NCBI RefSeq assembly: GCF_900091465.1 | Contig: NZ_FMHV01000002.1 | Location: 2,480,001-2,544,000 of the forward strand | Length of the DNA stretch: 64,000 nt | Source of the DNA: Micromonospora rhizosphaerae | GTDB lineage: Bacteria; Actinomycetota; Actinomycetes; Mycobacteriales; Micromonosporaceae | Direction: 5' to 3' | In this document: piece after piece, positions 1 to 8,408 of the stretch | How the letters are laid out: each line of letters begins with the position of its first letter | Position numbering within the stretch: position 1 is the first letter of the stretch | Made by a program: the position numbers and the translations under genes | The notes under the pieces: model-generated | Seen by the model: only the letters and a program-made list of their open reading frames with translations | What the model was told of the DNA's origin: nothing | Databases searched by the model: none

Positions 1-2
1 AG

Positions 3-1172
3 GCGTCGGCCGAGGCGGAGGAGCAGCGCCGCCGCGAGCTGGAACGGGTGGCCGGGCTGACCGCCGAGGCCGCGCGCGCCGAGCTGATCGAGGCGATCGA
101 GTCCCAGGCCAAGCGGGAGGCCGCCCTGCTGGTGCGGGACATCGAGTCCGAGGCCCGCGACACCGCCGAGCAGCGCGCCCGGCACCTCGTGGTGGACGCC
201 ATCCAGCGGGTCGCCAGCGAGCAGACCGCGGAGAGCGTGGTCAGCGTCCTGCACCTGCCCGGCGACGAGATGAAGGGCCGGATCATCGGCCGGGAGGGGC
301 GCAACATCCGCGCCTTCGAGTCGGTCACCGGGGTCAACCTGATCATCGACGACACCCCGGAGGCGGTGCTGCTCTCCTGCTTCGACCCGGTACGCCGGGA
401 GGTCGGCCGGCTCACCCTGGAGAAGCTGGTCCTCGACGGGCGGATCCATCCGCACCGGATCGAGGAGGTCTACGAGCAGGCCCGGCACGAGGTGGAGGAG
501 CTCTGCCACCGGGCCGCCGAGGACGCCCTGGTCGAGGTCGGCATCACCGAGATCCACCCGGAGCTGGTCACCCTGCTCGGCCGGCTGCGCTACCGGACGT
601 CGTACGGGCAGAACGTGCTCAAGCACCTGGTGGAGACCGCGCACATCGCCGGGATCATGGCCGCCGAGCTGCGGCTGGACGCGCCCACCATCAAGCGCTG
701 CGCGTTCCTGCACGACATCGGCAAGGCGCTCACCCACGAGGTGGAGGGGAGCCACGCCATCATCGGCGCGGACCTGGCCCGCAAGTACGGCGAGAGCGAG
801 GACGTCGTCCACGCCATCGAGGCGCACCACAACGAGGTGCCGCCGCAGACCATCGAGGCCGTCCTCACCCAGGCCTCCGACGCCTGCTCCGGCGGGCGGC
901 CGGGCGCGCGCCGGGAGAGCCTGGAGGCGTACGTCAAGCGGCTGGAGCGGATCGAGGAGATCGCGGCCGGCAAGCTCGGCGTGGAGAAGGTCTTCGCCAT
1001 GCAGGCCGGCCGGGAGATCCGGGTGATGGTCAAGCCGGAGGACGTGGACGACATCGGCGCGGCGGTGCTGGCCCGGGACGTGGCCAAGCAGATCGAGGAG
1101 GAGCTGACCTACCCGGGTCAGATCCGGGTGACCGTGGTCCGCGAGTCCCGGGTCACCGAGATCGCCCGCTGA
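3..1172 (+). CDS. rny: Ribonuclease Y (5' end outside window)
   Basis: Endoribonuclease of the RNase Y family, which starts mRNA decay, usually at the membrane. The N-terminal membrane anchor and part of the coiled coil lie before the window; the reading frame is open from base 3. What remains shows a charged coiled-coil segment rich in Ala, Glu and Arg, then a KH RNA-binding domain (GDEMKGRIIGREGRNIRAFE, near bases 264-315), then an HD hydrolase domain whose His-Asp pair (FLHDIGKA) begins near base 711. The C-terminal part (GREIRVMVKPEDVDD) is typical of the family. A GTG at 48 could be mistaken for a start, but homology continues upstream. The gene ends convergent with the glutamate uptake operon and shares a terminator with it. 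Confidence 0.95.
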   Translation, partial: ASAEAEEQRRRELERVAGLTAEAARAELIEAIESQAKREAALLVRDIESEARDTAEQRARHLVVDAIQRVASEQTAESVVSVLHLPGDEMKGRIIGREGRNIRAFESVTGVNLIIDDTPEAVLLSCFDPVRREVGRLTLEKLVLDGRIHPHRIEEVYEQARHEVEELCHRAAEDALVEVGITEIHPELVTLLGRLRYRTSYGQNVLKHLVETAHIAGIMAAELRLDAPTIKRCAFLHDIGKALTHEVEGSHAIIGADLARKYGESEDVVHAIEAHHNEVPPQTIEAVLTQASDACSGGRPGARRESLEAYVKRLERIEEIAAGKLGVEKVFAMQAGREIRVMVKPEDVDDIGAAVLARDVAKQIEEELTYPGQIRVTVVRESRVTEIAR

Positions 1173-1192
1173 CCAGCCGTCATGTACAGCGG

Positions 1193-1228
1193 AAGGGCCG
1201 GCCCGGATCTTTCCGGACCGGCCCCTTT
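1193..1228. terminator. Shared hairpin between rny and gluD
   Basis: A GC-rich stem (left arm about 1193-1207, right arm 1212-1227, with one bulge) lies between two convergent genes and ends in a short T run on the + strand. It probably terminates transcription from both sides. Confidence 0.65.
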
Positions 1229-1239
1229 CGTGGTGGATG

Positions 1240-2202
1240 TCAGGTGGCGGTGCCCGCCACGGCCTCCGTGCCCAGCTCGGTGTCGGGGGCGCCGGTCCGA
1301 GTGGCCGAGGAGCGCCGCCCGCGGGACAGCCGACGCTGGACGTACTGCGCGAGCTTCGACAGCGAGTAGTTCACGATGATGAACAGCAGGCCGATCACGA
1401 CGTACACCTGGATCGGGTTGTTCAGCACGCCGATGATCTGCTTGCCGATGTTGAGCGTCTCCTCGTAGCTGATGATGAAGCCCAGTGAGGTGTCCTTGAG
1501 CACCACGACCAGCTGGCTGATCAGCGCCGGCAGCATGATCCGGAACGCCTGCGGCAGCAGGATCATCCGGGTGGTCTGCAGCGGGGAGAGCCCGATCGCG
1601 GCGGCCGCCTCGGCCTGCCCGCCGGGCAGGCCCTCCATGCCGGAGCGGAGGATCTCGGCGATCACCACCGAGTTGTAGATGGTCAGGCCGATGACCAGGT
1701 ACCACAGCGTCTCGAAGGTGATGCCGAACTCGGGGAAGCCGCGGGCCACGAAGAAGATCGTGATGACCACCGGCAGGCCCCGGAACACCTCGACACACAC
1801 CCGGGTGAGCGCGGAGAGCACCCAGCTCAGCCCGCGCAGCAGGTACGCCACCGGCGTGGCCAGCCCGGTGAACCGGCGCCGGGCCAGGCTCTTGAGCTGG
1901 ATCCGCAGCACCGCCACCAGGGTGCCGACGACCAGTGAGGCGATGATCGCCAGGGCAGCGGCGATCAGCGTGTTCTTGAAGCCGAGACCGATCCGCTCCC
2001 AGACCAGCGAGAAGTTCTCGTTGGAGGGGTCGACCAGCGGCCCCCAGAGCTCCATCGAGAACTGGCCCTTTTCGTCCAGCGGTCGGTAGATCAGGAAGTA
2101 CGCGCCGACCAGCAGCAGCAACGCCGCGACCGCGCTGCTGATCAGCGTGATGCGGCGCTGCCGGGGCCCGGGGACGTCGTAGAGGACGGTCTGCTGGCTC
2201 AT
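1240..2202 (-). CDS. gluD: Glutamate ABC transporter permease GluD
   Basis: Inner-membrane permease subunit of a polar amino acid (glutamate-type) ABC importer, 320 residues. The protein has an N-terminal transmembrane segment near residues 20-40 and a binding-protein-dependent permease domain with the family's GLSWVLSALTRVCVEVFRGLP segment. The cytoplasmic EAA loop that contacts the ATPase is visible as EAAAAIGLSP. A long periplasmic insert near residues 45-70 matches GluD-type rather than GluC-type subunits. Its ATG overlaps the TGA of the upstream permease gene by 4 bases, so the two are translationally coupled. It is the last gene of the four-gene unit and is followed by a hairpin shared with rny. 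The symbol follows the Corynebacterium gluABCD naming. Confidence 0.9.
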   Translation of the reverse strand: MSQQTVLYDVPGPRQRRITLISSAVAALLLLVGAYFLIYRPLDEKGQFSMELWGPLVDPSNENFSLVWERIGLGFKNTLIAAALAIIASLVVGTLVAVLRIQLKSLARRRFTGLATPVAYLLRGLSWVLSALTRVCVEVFRGLPVVITIFFVARGFPEFGITFETLWYLVIGLTIYNSVVIAEILRSGMEGLPGGQAEAAAAIGLSPLQTTRMILLPQAFRIMLPALISQLVVVLKDTSLGFIISYEETLNIGKQIIGVLNNPIQVYVVIGLLFIIVNYSLSKLAQYVQRRLSRGRRSSATRTGAPDTELGTEAVAGTAT

Positions 2203-2906
2203 CGCGCCACCGCCTGTCGCTTCTCGATCCGGTCGAGGAGGGCGCCGAGGGGGACCGTCATGATCAGGTATCCGATTGAGATGCCGATGGCGACGGGAAT
2301 GAAGGCGTAGCCCTCGGCCCCGGTGAGCTGGTCAGCGGTCGCCGACAGGTCACCGACCACGCCGAAGAAGCCAACCAGCGCCGAGTTCTTGATCATCGCG
2401 ATGATCACCGAGCCGAGCGGCACCACGGAGGCCTTCCAGGACTGCGGCAGCACGACGTACCGCAGGTTCTGGCCGAAGGTGAGCCCGAGCGACCGGGCCG
2501 CCTCCGCCTGGCCGGCCGGGACGGCGTTCACGCCCGAGCGCAGCGCCTCGCAGACGAACGCCGCGGTGTAGAGCACCAGGGCGATCAGCGCGAAGCGGAA
2601 GTAGGGCAGGTCCGTGCCGAGCCGGCTGAACAACGCGTCCAGGCCCGGGATGCGCAGGAAGTCGGCGTTGGAGCCGAGCGCCGGCAGGCCGAACGCGGCG
2701 AAGAACATCACCACGGTCAGCGGCATGTTCCGGAAGACGTTCACGTAGCCGGTGCCGACCGCCCGCAGCGGCGGCACCGGCGAGATGCGCAGCACCGCCA
2801 CGACGGCGCCCAGGATCAGGGCGCCGATCGCGGCGAGTACGCAGATCTGGAGGGTGAGCCAGAAGCCCCCCGCGAAGACGTCGAACTTGTCGATGAGCAC
2901 ACTCAC
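2199..2906 (-). CDS. gluC: Glutamate ABC transporter permease GluC
   Basis: Membrane permease partner of GluD in a glutamate-type ABC importer, 235 residues. It begins with a short hydrophilic stretch followed by the LTLQICVLAAIGALILG helix. The family segment VFRNMPLTVVMFF is present, and the ATPase-contact EAA loop reads EAARSLGLTFGQ. About five hydrophobic segments are visible. The start codon follows the solute-binding protein gene by 42 bases, and the stop overlaps the gluD start (ATGA), which fixes the order of an operon gluA-gluB-gluC-gluD on the minus strand. Confidence 0.9.
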   Translation of the reverse strand: MSVLIDKFDVFAGGFWLTLQICVLAAIGALILGAVVAVLRISPVPPLRAVGTGYVNVFRNMPLTVVMFFAAFGLPALGSNADFLRIPGLDALFSRLGTDLPYFRFALIALVLYTAAFVCEALRSGVNAVPAGQAEAARSLGLTFGQNLRYVVLPQSWKASVVPLGSVIIAMIKNSALVGFFGVVGDLSATADQLTGAEGYAFIPVAIGISIGYLIMTVPLGALLDRIEKRQAVAR

Positions 2907-2948
2907 GGGTCGGACTTCCTCCCCACCCTCCAGATCGAACGGATCAGA

Positions 2949-3824
2949 TCAGTAGCGGTTGACGCTCGGCGCGGAGCCCAGCTCGGCACCGAACTTGCCG
3001 GCGGTGTCGTCCCAGGCCTTCTTCCAGCTGCCGTCGGTGAACGCCTTCTCCAGCGTGTCGTTGACGAAGTTGCGGAAGTCGGTGTCCTCCTTCTTCACCC
3101 CGATGCCGTACGGCTCCTTGGTGAAGTTGTCGCCGGCGAGCTTGAAGGACGCCTCGTCCTTGGCGATGTAGCCGAGCAGGATCACGTTGTCCGTGGTCAC
3201 CGCGTCCACCTGGCCGCCCTTGAGGGCGTCGCGGCACTTGTCGTAGGTGTCGAAGAGCACCAGCTGGGTGCCGACGTCCTTGACGTACTTCTTGATGTTC
3301 TCGGCCGGGGTCGAGCCGGTCACCGAGCACACCTTCTTGGTGCCGTCCTTGAAGGAATCCGGGCCGGTGATGGTGGTGTCGTCCTTCTTGACGAGGATGT
3401 TCTGGCCGGCCTCGTAGTACGGCCCGGCGAAGGCGATGCGCTCCTTGCGCTTGTCGTTGATCGTGTACGTGGCGGCGACCAGGTCGACGGTGCCGTTGAC
3501 GATCACGTCCTCACGGACCTTGGACGGCGTCTCCACCCACTCGATCTTGTCCTCGGGGATGCCGAGCTCCTTGACGATGATCTTCGCGATCTCGACGTCG
3601 AAGCCCTCCGGCTTGCCCGACAGGCCCTTCAGGCCGAAGCCCGGCTGGTCGAACTTGGTGCCGATCTTGATCTTCTGGGCCTTGTTGAGCTTCTCCATCG
3701 TGCTGCCGGCGGCGAAAGACTTGCTGCCGGCGCCGGTGCCCTCGTCGCTGTCGCCGCCACAGGCGGCGAGGCCGAGCGCCAGGGTCGCCACCGCGGCGAC
3801 CGCTGCCACGCGCTTGAAACGCAT
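2949..3824 (-). CDS. gluB: Glutamate-binding lipoprotein GluB
   Basis: Extracytoplasmic solute-binding protein of the glutamate importer, 291 residues, family SBP_bac_3. The ATG at 3824 is preferred over the upstream in-frame start because a strong Shine-Dalgarno (GAAGGAG) sits just before it and a good lipoprotein signal follows at once: positively charged MRFKR, a hydrophobic core, then the lipobox LGLAAC with the lipidated Cys at residue 22. The mature part has the expected ligand-binding repeats (IGTKFDQPGFG, FAGPYYEAGQNILVKKDD, CSVTGSTPAENIKKY). It lies between the ATPase gene upstream (57-base gap) and the two permease genes downstream. Confidence 0.93.
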   Translation of the reverse strand: MRFKRVAAVAAVATLALGLAACGGDSDEGTGAGSKSFAAGSTMEKLNKAQKIKIGTKFDQPGFGLKGLSGKPEGFDVEIAKIIVKELGIPEDKIEWVETPSKVREDVIVNGTVDLVAATYTINDKRKERIAFAGPYYEAGQNILVKKDDTTITGPDSFKDGTKKVCSVTGSTPAENIKKYVKDVGTQLVLFDTYDKCRDALKGGQVDAVTTDNVILLGYIAKDEASFKLAGDNFTKEPYGIGVKKEDTDFRNFVNDTLEKAFTDGSWKKAWDDTAGKFGAELGSAPSVNRY

Positions 3825-3881
3825 ACTCTTCTCCTTCTTCGACGGAGCCCGCCGGGGGACGGCACGCTCCACTACGGACGC

Positions 3882-4628
3882 CTAGTGCGTGAGGATCTTG
3901 GAGAGGAAGTCCCTGGCCCGCTCGCTGCGCGGGTTGGCGAAGAACTCGGTCGGCGACGCGTCCTCGACGAGCTGCCCGTCAGCCATGAAGATCACCCGGT
4001 TGGCCGCGTGCCGGGCGAAGCCCATCTCGTGGGTGACCACGACCATGGTCATGCCGTCGCGGGCCAGCGAGGTCATCACGTCCAGCACCTCGCCGACCAT
4101 CTCCGGGTCGAGCGCGCTGGTCGGCTCGTCGAAGAGCATCGCCTTGGGCTGCATGGCCAGCGCGCGGGCGATCGCCGCCCGCTGCTGCTGGCCGCCGGAG
4201 AGCTGGGCCGGGTACTTGTCGGCCTGGTTGGCGATGCCCACCCGGTCGAGCAGGGCCAGGCCGCGCTCACGGGCGGCGGCCGGCTTCTCCTTGCGGACCT
4301 TGACCGGGCCGAGGGTGACGTTATCCAGGATGGTCTTGTGCGCGAAGAGGTTGAACGACTGGAAGACCATGCCGACCTCGCTGCGCAGCTTCGCCAGCGC
4401 CTTGCCCTCGACCGGCAGTGGCCGCCCGTCGAAGGTGATGGTGCCCGAGTTGATCGGCTCCAGCCGGTTGATGGTCCGGCAGAGCGTCGACTTGCCGGAG
4501 CCGGAGGGGCCGATCACCACGACGACCTCGCCCCTGCCGACGGAGAGTGACACGTCGTCCAGCACGTGCAGCGGGCCGAACCACTTGTTGACCCCGTCCA
4601 GCACGATGAGCGGTTCGCCCGTCGTCAC
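3882..4628 (-). CDS. gluA: Glutamate ABC transporter ATP-binding protein GluA
   Basis: ATPase that powers the glutamate importer, about 248 residues from the GTG at 4628. All ABC motifs are visible: Walker [11 protein letters not shown]-loop [11 protein letters not shown], signature LSGGQQQR, Walker [12 protein letters not shown] and switch His in VVVTHEMG. A longer reading from ATG 4718 would add 30 residues with no family likeness. I reject it because a plausible -10 (TACAGT, minus strand, 4693-4688) lies inside that extension and would put the transcript start downstream of 4718. This is the first gene of the operon, so its promoter probably drives all four genes. Confidence 0.9.
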   Translation of the reverse strand: MTTGEPLIVLDGVNKWFGPLHVLDDVSLSVGRGEVVVVIGPSGSGKSTLCRTINRLEPINSGTITFDGRPLPVEGKALAKLRSEVGMVFQSFNLFAHKTILDNVTLGPVKVRKEKPAAARERGLALLDRVGIANQADKYPAQLSGGQQQRAAIARALAMQPKAMLFDEPTSALDPEMVGEVLDVMTSLARDGMTMVVVTHEMGFARHAANRVIFMADGQLVEDASPTEFFANPRSERARDFLSKILTH

Positions 4629-4833
4629 GTCGTCCACCGTCCCTGTCGTCGCAACGGAAGCGGGGTCGGTCGACCCCCGGTTCGGCAACTGTAGGCGGGG
4701 TGATGTGGCGGTACGCAACTCGAATGGTCACGGTGCGGTAACACCGGTACCGATCGTGGTCCCGAGTCCGAATTCCGTCACATCTCGGCCTGGTCCGGTG
4801 GCGAGGACCACGCTATGCGTAGATCATGTGGGG

Positions 4834-5823
4834 ATGACCGAACGGGTGCGGCTGACCGATTACGCCCGCGGCGGTGGCTGCGCCTGCAAGATCCCGCCGG
4901 GCGAGCTCGAGGCCATGGTCGCCGGCCTCGGCCCGGCCGCCGGCACCGCCGACCTGCTGGTCGGCCTGGACCACGGCGACGACGCCGCGGTGGTCCGGCT
5001 GGACGAGCGGACCGGCCTGGTCAGCACCGCCGACTTCTTCACCCCGGTGGTCGACGACGCGTACGACTGGGGTCGGATCGCCGCCGCCAACGCGCTCTCC
5101 GACGTGTACGCCATGGGCGGCACCCCGCTGGTCGCGCTCAACCTGCTCTGCTGGCCGCGGGGCGTGCTGCCGCTGGAACTGGCCGGGGAGGTGCTGCGCG
5201 GCGGCCAGGACGTGGCCCGGGCGGCGGGCTGCCACCTGGCCGGCGGGCACAGCGTCGACGACGACGGCCCGAAGTACGGCCTCGCGGTGACCGGGGTGGT
5301 CCGGCCGGAGGAGCTGATAACCCTGGACGCCGGGCGGGCCGGCCTGCCGCTCTCGCTGACCAAGCCGCTCGGCGTCGGGGTGCTGAACACCCGGCACAAG
5401 GCCACCGGCGAGCGGTTCGGCGAGGCGGTCGTCGCGATGGCCACGCTCAACCGGGACGCCGCCCGGGCGGCCGTCGCGGCGGGCATCCGCTGCGGCACGG
5501 ACGTCACCGGGTTCGGGCTGCTCGGGCACGCCAGCAAGCTGGCCCGGGCCAGCCGGCTCACGGCGGCCATCGACGCGGCCCGGGTGCCCTACCTGCCCGG
5601 GGCCCGGGAGGCGGTCCGGGACGGGTACGTCAGCGGCGGCACCCGCCGGAACCTGGACTGGGTGACCCCGTGGACCGACTTCGGCACCGCCGACGAGGCC
5701 GAGCGGCTGCTGCTGGCCGACGCGCAGACCTCCGGCGGGCTGCTGGTCGCCGGCGAGGTGCCGGGCGGCACGATCATCGGCGAGCTGCTGCCCCCGGGCG
5801 AACACCTGGTGCGGGTCCGCTGA
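4834..5823 (+). CDS. selD: Selenide, water dikinase SelD
   Basis: Makes selenophosphate from selenide and ATP, the activated selenium used for selenocysteine and for selenouridine in tRNA. 329 residues. The N-terminal catalytic segment reads GGGCACKIPPGEL, with Cys16, Cys18 and Lys19 matching the essential Cys17-x-Cys-Lys of the E. coli enzyme, so this is a Cys and not a selenocysteine form. The acidic Mg/ATP loop GLDHGDDAAVV and the AIR-synthase-like core (NALSDVYAMGGTP, GGHSVDD, TDVTGFGLLGH) are intact. Divergent from gluA. No selA, selB, selC or mnmH (ybbB) gene is in the window, so the user of the selenophosphate must be elsewhere. Confidence 0.93.
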   Translation: MTERVRLTDYARGGGCACKIPPGELEAMVAGLGPAAGTADLLVGLDHGDDAAVVRLDERTGLVSTADFFTPVVDDAYDWGRIAAANALSDVYAMGGTPLVALNLLCWPRGVLPLELAGEVLRGGQDVARAAGCHLAGGHSVDDDGPKYGLAVTGVVRPEELITLDAGRAGLPLSLTKPLGVGVLNTRHKATGERFGEAVVAMATLNRDAARAAVAAGIRCGTDVTGFGLLGHASKLARASRLTAAIDAARVPYLPGAREAVRDGYVSGGTRRNLDWVTPWTDFGTADEAERLLLADAQTSGGLLVAGEVPGGTIIGELLPPGEHLVRVR

Positions 5824-6022
5824 CCCGACTTCCCTGCCGGCCGTGGCACCATACCCGATAAACTGTCATCTTCCCGCTACTCGGAGCAATGACCGCAGAG
5901 GAAATTTTGCCCGGAATGGTCACAGACCGGTAACTTGCCCCCGGCTGAGGTCGTCTGCACCCCACCATCGTCAGTAGGGCCCGTTCCGGAGGCCGGTGGG
6001 ACGAGCGCGGTGAGGAGGCGGC

Positions 6023-6502
6023 ATGACCGAGCTGTGGAACTGGAGAGTCGACCGGGTACCAGCCGTGGAGGTCTACCCCGCGCTGGCCGAGGCGCTCGGT
6101 CGGGTGGTGCTGCCCCTCGCCATCGCGGACCCGGCCCGGCTGCCCGCGTACGCGGTGATCTGCGACGTCTGGGAGGCGTCGGGCGAGTTCGGCACGATGG
6201 TCGACTGTTACGGGGTGCCCGAGCGGCTGCCCGAACTGCCGAGCATCGCGGCGCTGGCCCGACTGCTCGACCGCAACTGCCTGATGCGCGACGACACCCT
6301 CGACGCCGGCCGGCACCTGCTGGTCGCCCCGGACGGCACCATCCGCCCGGTGCATTTCGACATCACCGAGACCGAGGACGGCGAGCTCCTCAGCGACCAG
6401 CGGCTCTGCACGGTGGCCCACCCCGGCTGCCGGGGCTGGTCGCAGTGTCACCGCTCACGGTGGGCTCCCGACTCGGTGGCGCCGGCGCTGGCCGCGGCCT
6501 GA
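6023..6502 (+). CDS. Conserved protein of unknown function (159 aa)
   Basis: I do not recognise the family. The start at 6023 is backed by a strong Shine-Dalgarno (GAGGAGG) 5 bases upstream. The protein is 159 residues with no signal peptide and no membrane segment. The first two thirds are acidic and rich in Ala, Leu and Pro. The C-terminal third carries four Cys and two His between residues 133 and 149 (CTVAHPGCRGWSQCH), a spacing that could bind a metal, though this is only a guess. It lies between selD and the convergent DUF2277 gene. Codon use is like its neighbours, which supports a real gene. Confidence 0.7.
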   Translation: MTELWNWRVDRVPAVEVYPALAEALGRVVLPLAIADPARLPAYAVICDVWEASGEFGTMVDCYGVPERLPELPSIAALARLLDRNCLMRDDTLDAGRHLLVAPDGTIRPVHFDITETEDGELLSDQRLCTVAHPGCRGWSQCHRSRWAPDSVAPALAAA

Positions 6503-6521
6503 CCGCCGGCCGCCGGCGGGA

Positions 6522-6749
6522 TCAGCTCCGGCCCGCGGGCTGCTGACCGCGCACCACCAACTGGTCGAGCAGGGTCGCGGTGGCCGCGGCGACGGCGTCC
6601 ACCGCAGCGTCGAAGGCGGCCGCGTTGTGCGCGGCGGGCGCCCGGAATCCGGAGATCTTCCGGACGTACTGCAGCGCCGCCGCCCGGATGTCCTCCTCGG
6701 TGACCACCGGGACGTACGGCTCACGCAGGGTCTTGATGCTCCGGCACAC
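6522..6749 (-). CDS. DUF2277 domain-containing protein
   Basis: Small conserved protein of unknown function, 75 residues, beginning [12 protein letters not shown], the characteristic opening of DUF2277. The GTG at 6749 is chosen because a strong Shine-Dalgarno (GAGGAGG) precedes it and the family begins exactly there; an in-frame ATG further upstream would overlap the promoter of miaB. The middle ([18 protein letters not shown]) is a predicted helix with conserved basic and aromatic residues. It is divergent from miaB, and the two genes share only 52 bases of control region. Confidence 0.85.
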   Translation of the reverse strand: MCRSIKTLREPYVPVVTEEDIRAAALQYVRKISGFRAPAAHNAAAFDAAVDAVAAATATLLDQLVVRGQQPAGRS

Positions 6750-6801
6750 GGCTCCTCCTCGTTCGGTTCCGACCGGGCGGCCCGGATACGCTGTCCGGGT
6801 C

Positions 6802-8337
6802 ATGACTACCGCATCCGCGGGCAGCCCGCGTACCTACCAGGTGCGCACGTACGGCTGCCAGATGAACGTGCACGACTCCGAGCGCATCTCCGGCCTGCTC
6901 GAGCAGGCCGGCTATGTCCGCGCCGCCGAGGCCGACGACCACCCGGACGTGGTGGTGTTCAACACGTGCGCCGTCCGGGAGAACGCCGACAACCGGCTCT
7001 ACGGCAACCTGGGTCATCTGCGCCCGGTGAAGGACAAGCACCCCGGGATGCAGATCGCGGTCGGCGGCTGCCTGGCCCAGAAGGACCGCGGCGAGATCGT
7101 CCGCAAGGCCCCTTGGGTGGATGTGGTCTTCGGCACGCACAACATCGGCTCGCTGCCGGTGCTGCTGGAGCGGGCCCGGCACAACGCCGCCGCCGAGGTG
7201 GAGATCCTCGAATCGCTCGAGGTCTTCCCCTCCACGCTGCCGACCCGGCGCGAGTCGACGTACGCCGGCTGGGTGTCGATCTCGGTGGGCTGCAACAACA
7301 CCTGCACGTTCTGCATCGTGCCCTCCCTGCGCGGCAAGGAGAAGGACCGCCGCCCCGGCGACATCCTCTCCGAGGTGCGCGCCCTGGTCGACGAGGGCGT
7401 GCTGGAGGTGACCCTGCTCGGGCAGAACGTCAACTCCTACGGCGTCGAGTTCGGCGACCGGTACGCCTTCGGCAAGCTGCTGCGCGCCTGCGGTGACATC
7501 GAGGGGCTGGAGCGGGTCCGGTTCACCAGCCCACACCCCAAGGACTTCACCGACGACGTGATCGCCGCGATGGCCGAGACGCCGAACGTCTGCCACTCGC
7601 TGCACATGCCGCTGCAGTCCGGCTCCGACGACGTGCTGCGCGCCATGCGCCGGTCGTACCGGTCCGAGCGCTACCTGGGGATCATCGAGAAGGTCCGGGC
7701 GGCGATGCCGGACGCGGCGATCACCACCGACATCATCGTCGGCTTCCCCGGCGAGACGGACGCCGATTTCGAGCGGACCCTCGACGTGGTCCGCGAGGCC
7801 CGGTTCTCCTCGGCGTTCACCTTCCAGTACTCCAAGCGCCCCGGCACTCCGGCGGCGACCATGGACGGCCAGCTCCCTAAGCAGGTCGTGCAGGAGCGCT
7901 ACGAGCGGCTGATCGCCTGCGTGGAGGAGATCACCTGGGCGGAGAACCGGAAGCTGGTCGGGGAGACCGTCGAGGTGCTGGTCGCCGTCGGCGAGGGGCG
8001 CAAGGACGAGCGCACCGGCCGGATGTCCGGCCGGGCCCGCGACGGCCGCCTGGTGCACTTCGCGACGGGCGCAGCCCGAGCGAACGGCCAGCGCGGCGGC
8101 GCCGGCTCGCTGGCCGGGCAGATCCGCCCCGGCGACATCGTGCACACCACCGTGACCTACGCCGCCCCGCACCACCTCAACGCCGACGGCGAGCCGCTGT
8201 CGCACCGGCGGACCCGGGCCGGGGACGCCGCCGAGGCGGGCCGCACCCCGCGTACGCCGGGGGTGCTGCTGGGGCTGCCCACGGTCGGCGCGCCGCCCGC
8301 GGCGCCCACACCCACCACGGGGTGCGCCGCGCACTGA
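6802..8337 (+). CDS. miaB: tRNA-2-methylthio-N6-isopentenyladenosine37 synthase MiaB
   Basis: Radical-SAM methylthiotransferase that adds a methylthio group to i6A37 of tRNAs, the step after MiaA, which is also in this window. 511 residues. The N-terminal UPF0004 cluster-binding Cys residues are in [14 protein letters not shown] and GGCLAQ; the radical-SAM cluster motif is CNNTCTFC near residue 165; a TRAM RNA-binding domain follows. The C-terminal 60 or so residues are a Pro/Ala-rich extension. The start at 6802 has no Shine-Dalgarno, but a TACGCT hexamer ends 9 bases upstream, so the mRNA may be leaderless. A hairpin terminator follows. Confidence 0.95.
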   Translation: MTTASAGSPRTYQVRTYGCQMNVHDSERISGLLEQAGYVRAAEADDHPDVVVFNTCAVRENADNRLYGNLGHLRPVKDKHPGMQIAVGGCLAQKDRGEIVRKAPWVDVVFGTHNIGSLPVLLERARHNAAAEVEILESLEVFPSTLPTRRESTYAGWVSISVGCNNTCTFCIVPSLRGKEKDRRPGDILSEVRALVDEGVLEVTLLGQNVNSYGVEFGDRYAFGKLLRACGDIEGLERVRFTSPHPKDFTDDVIAAMAETPNVCHSLHMPLQSGSDDVLRAMRRSYRSERYLGIIEKVRAAMPDAAITTDIIVGFPGETDADFERTLDVVREARFSSAFTFQYSKRPGTPAATMDGQLPKQVVQERYERLIACVEEITWAENRKLVGETVEVLVAVGEGRKDERTGRMSGRARDGRLVHFATGAARANGQRGGAGSLAGQIRPGDIVHTTVTYAAPHHLNADGEPLSHRRTRAGDAAEAGRTPRTPGVLLGLPTVGAPPAAPTPTTGCAAH

Positions 8338-8359
8338 CCGGCGGCGCGGCCGCCACACG

Positions 8360-8396
8360 CGAACGCCCCCGGTCCGGCGGGACCGAGGGGCGTTCG
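8360..8396. terminator. Bidirectional hairpin between miaB and the DUF349 gene
   Basis: A nearly perfect stem starts with CGAACGCCCC (8360-8369) and closes with GGGGCGTTCG (8387-8396), with an inner GGTC/GACC pairing. It lies between convergent genes and suits both directions. Confidence 0.75.
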
Positions 8397-8408
8397 GCGC
8401 GGTTGAGC

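Noticed and set aside
5824..6022. tRNA-Sec (selC) near selD
   Set aside because: No cloverleaf or TCA anticodon arm could be built in this gap.
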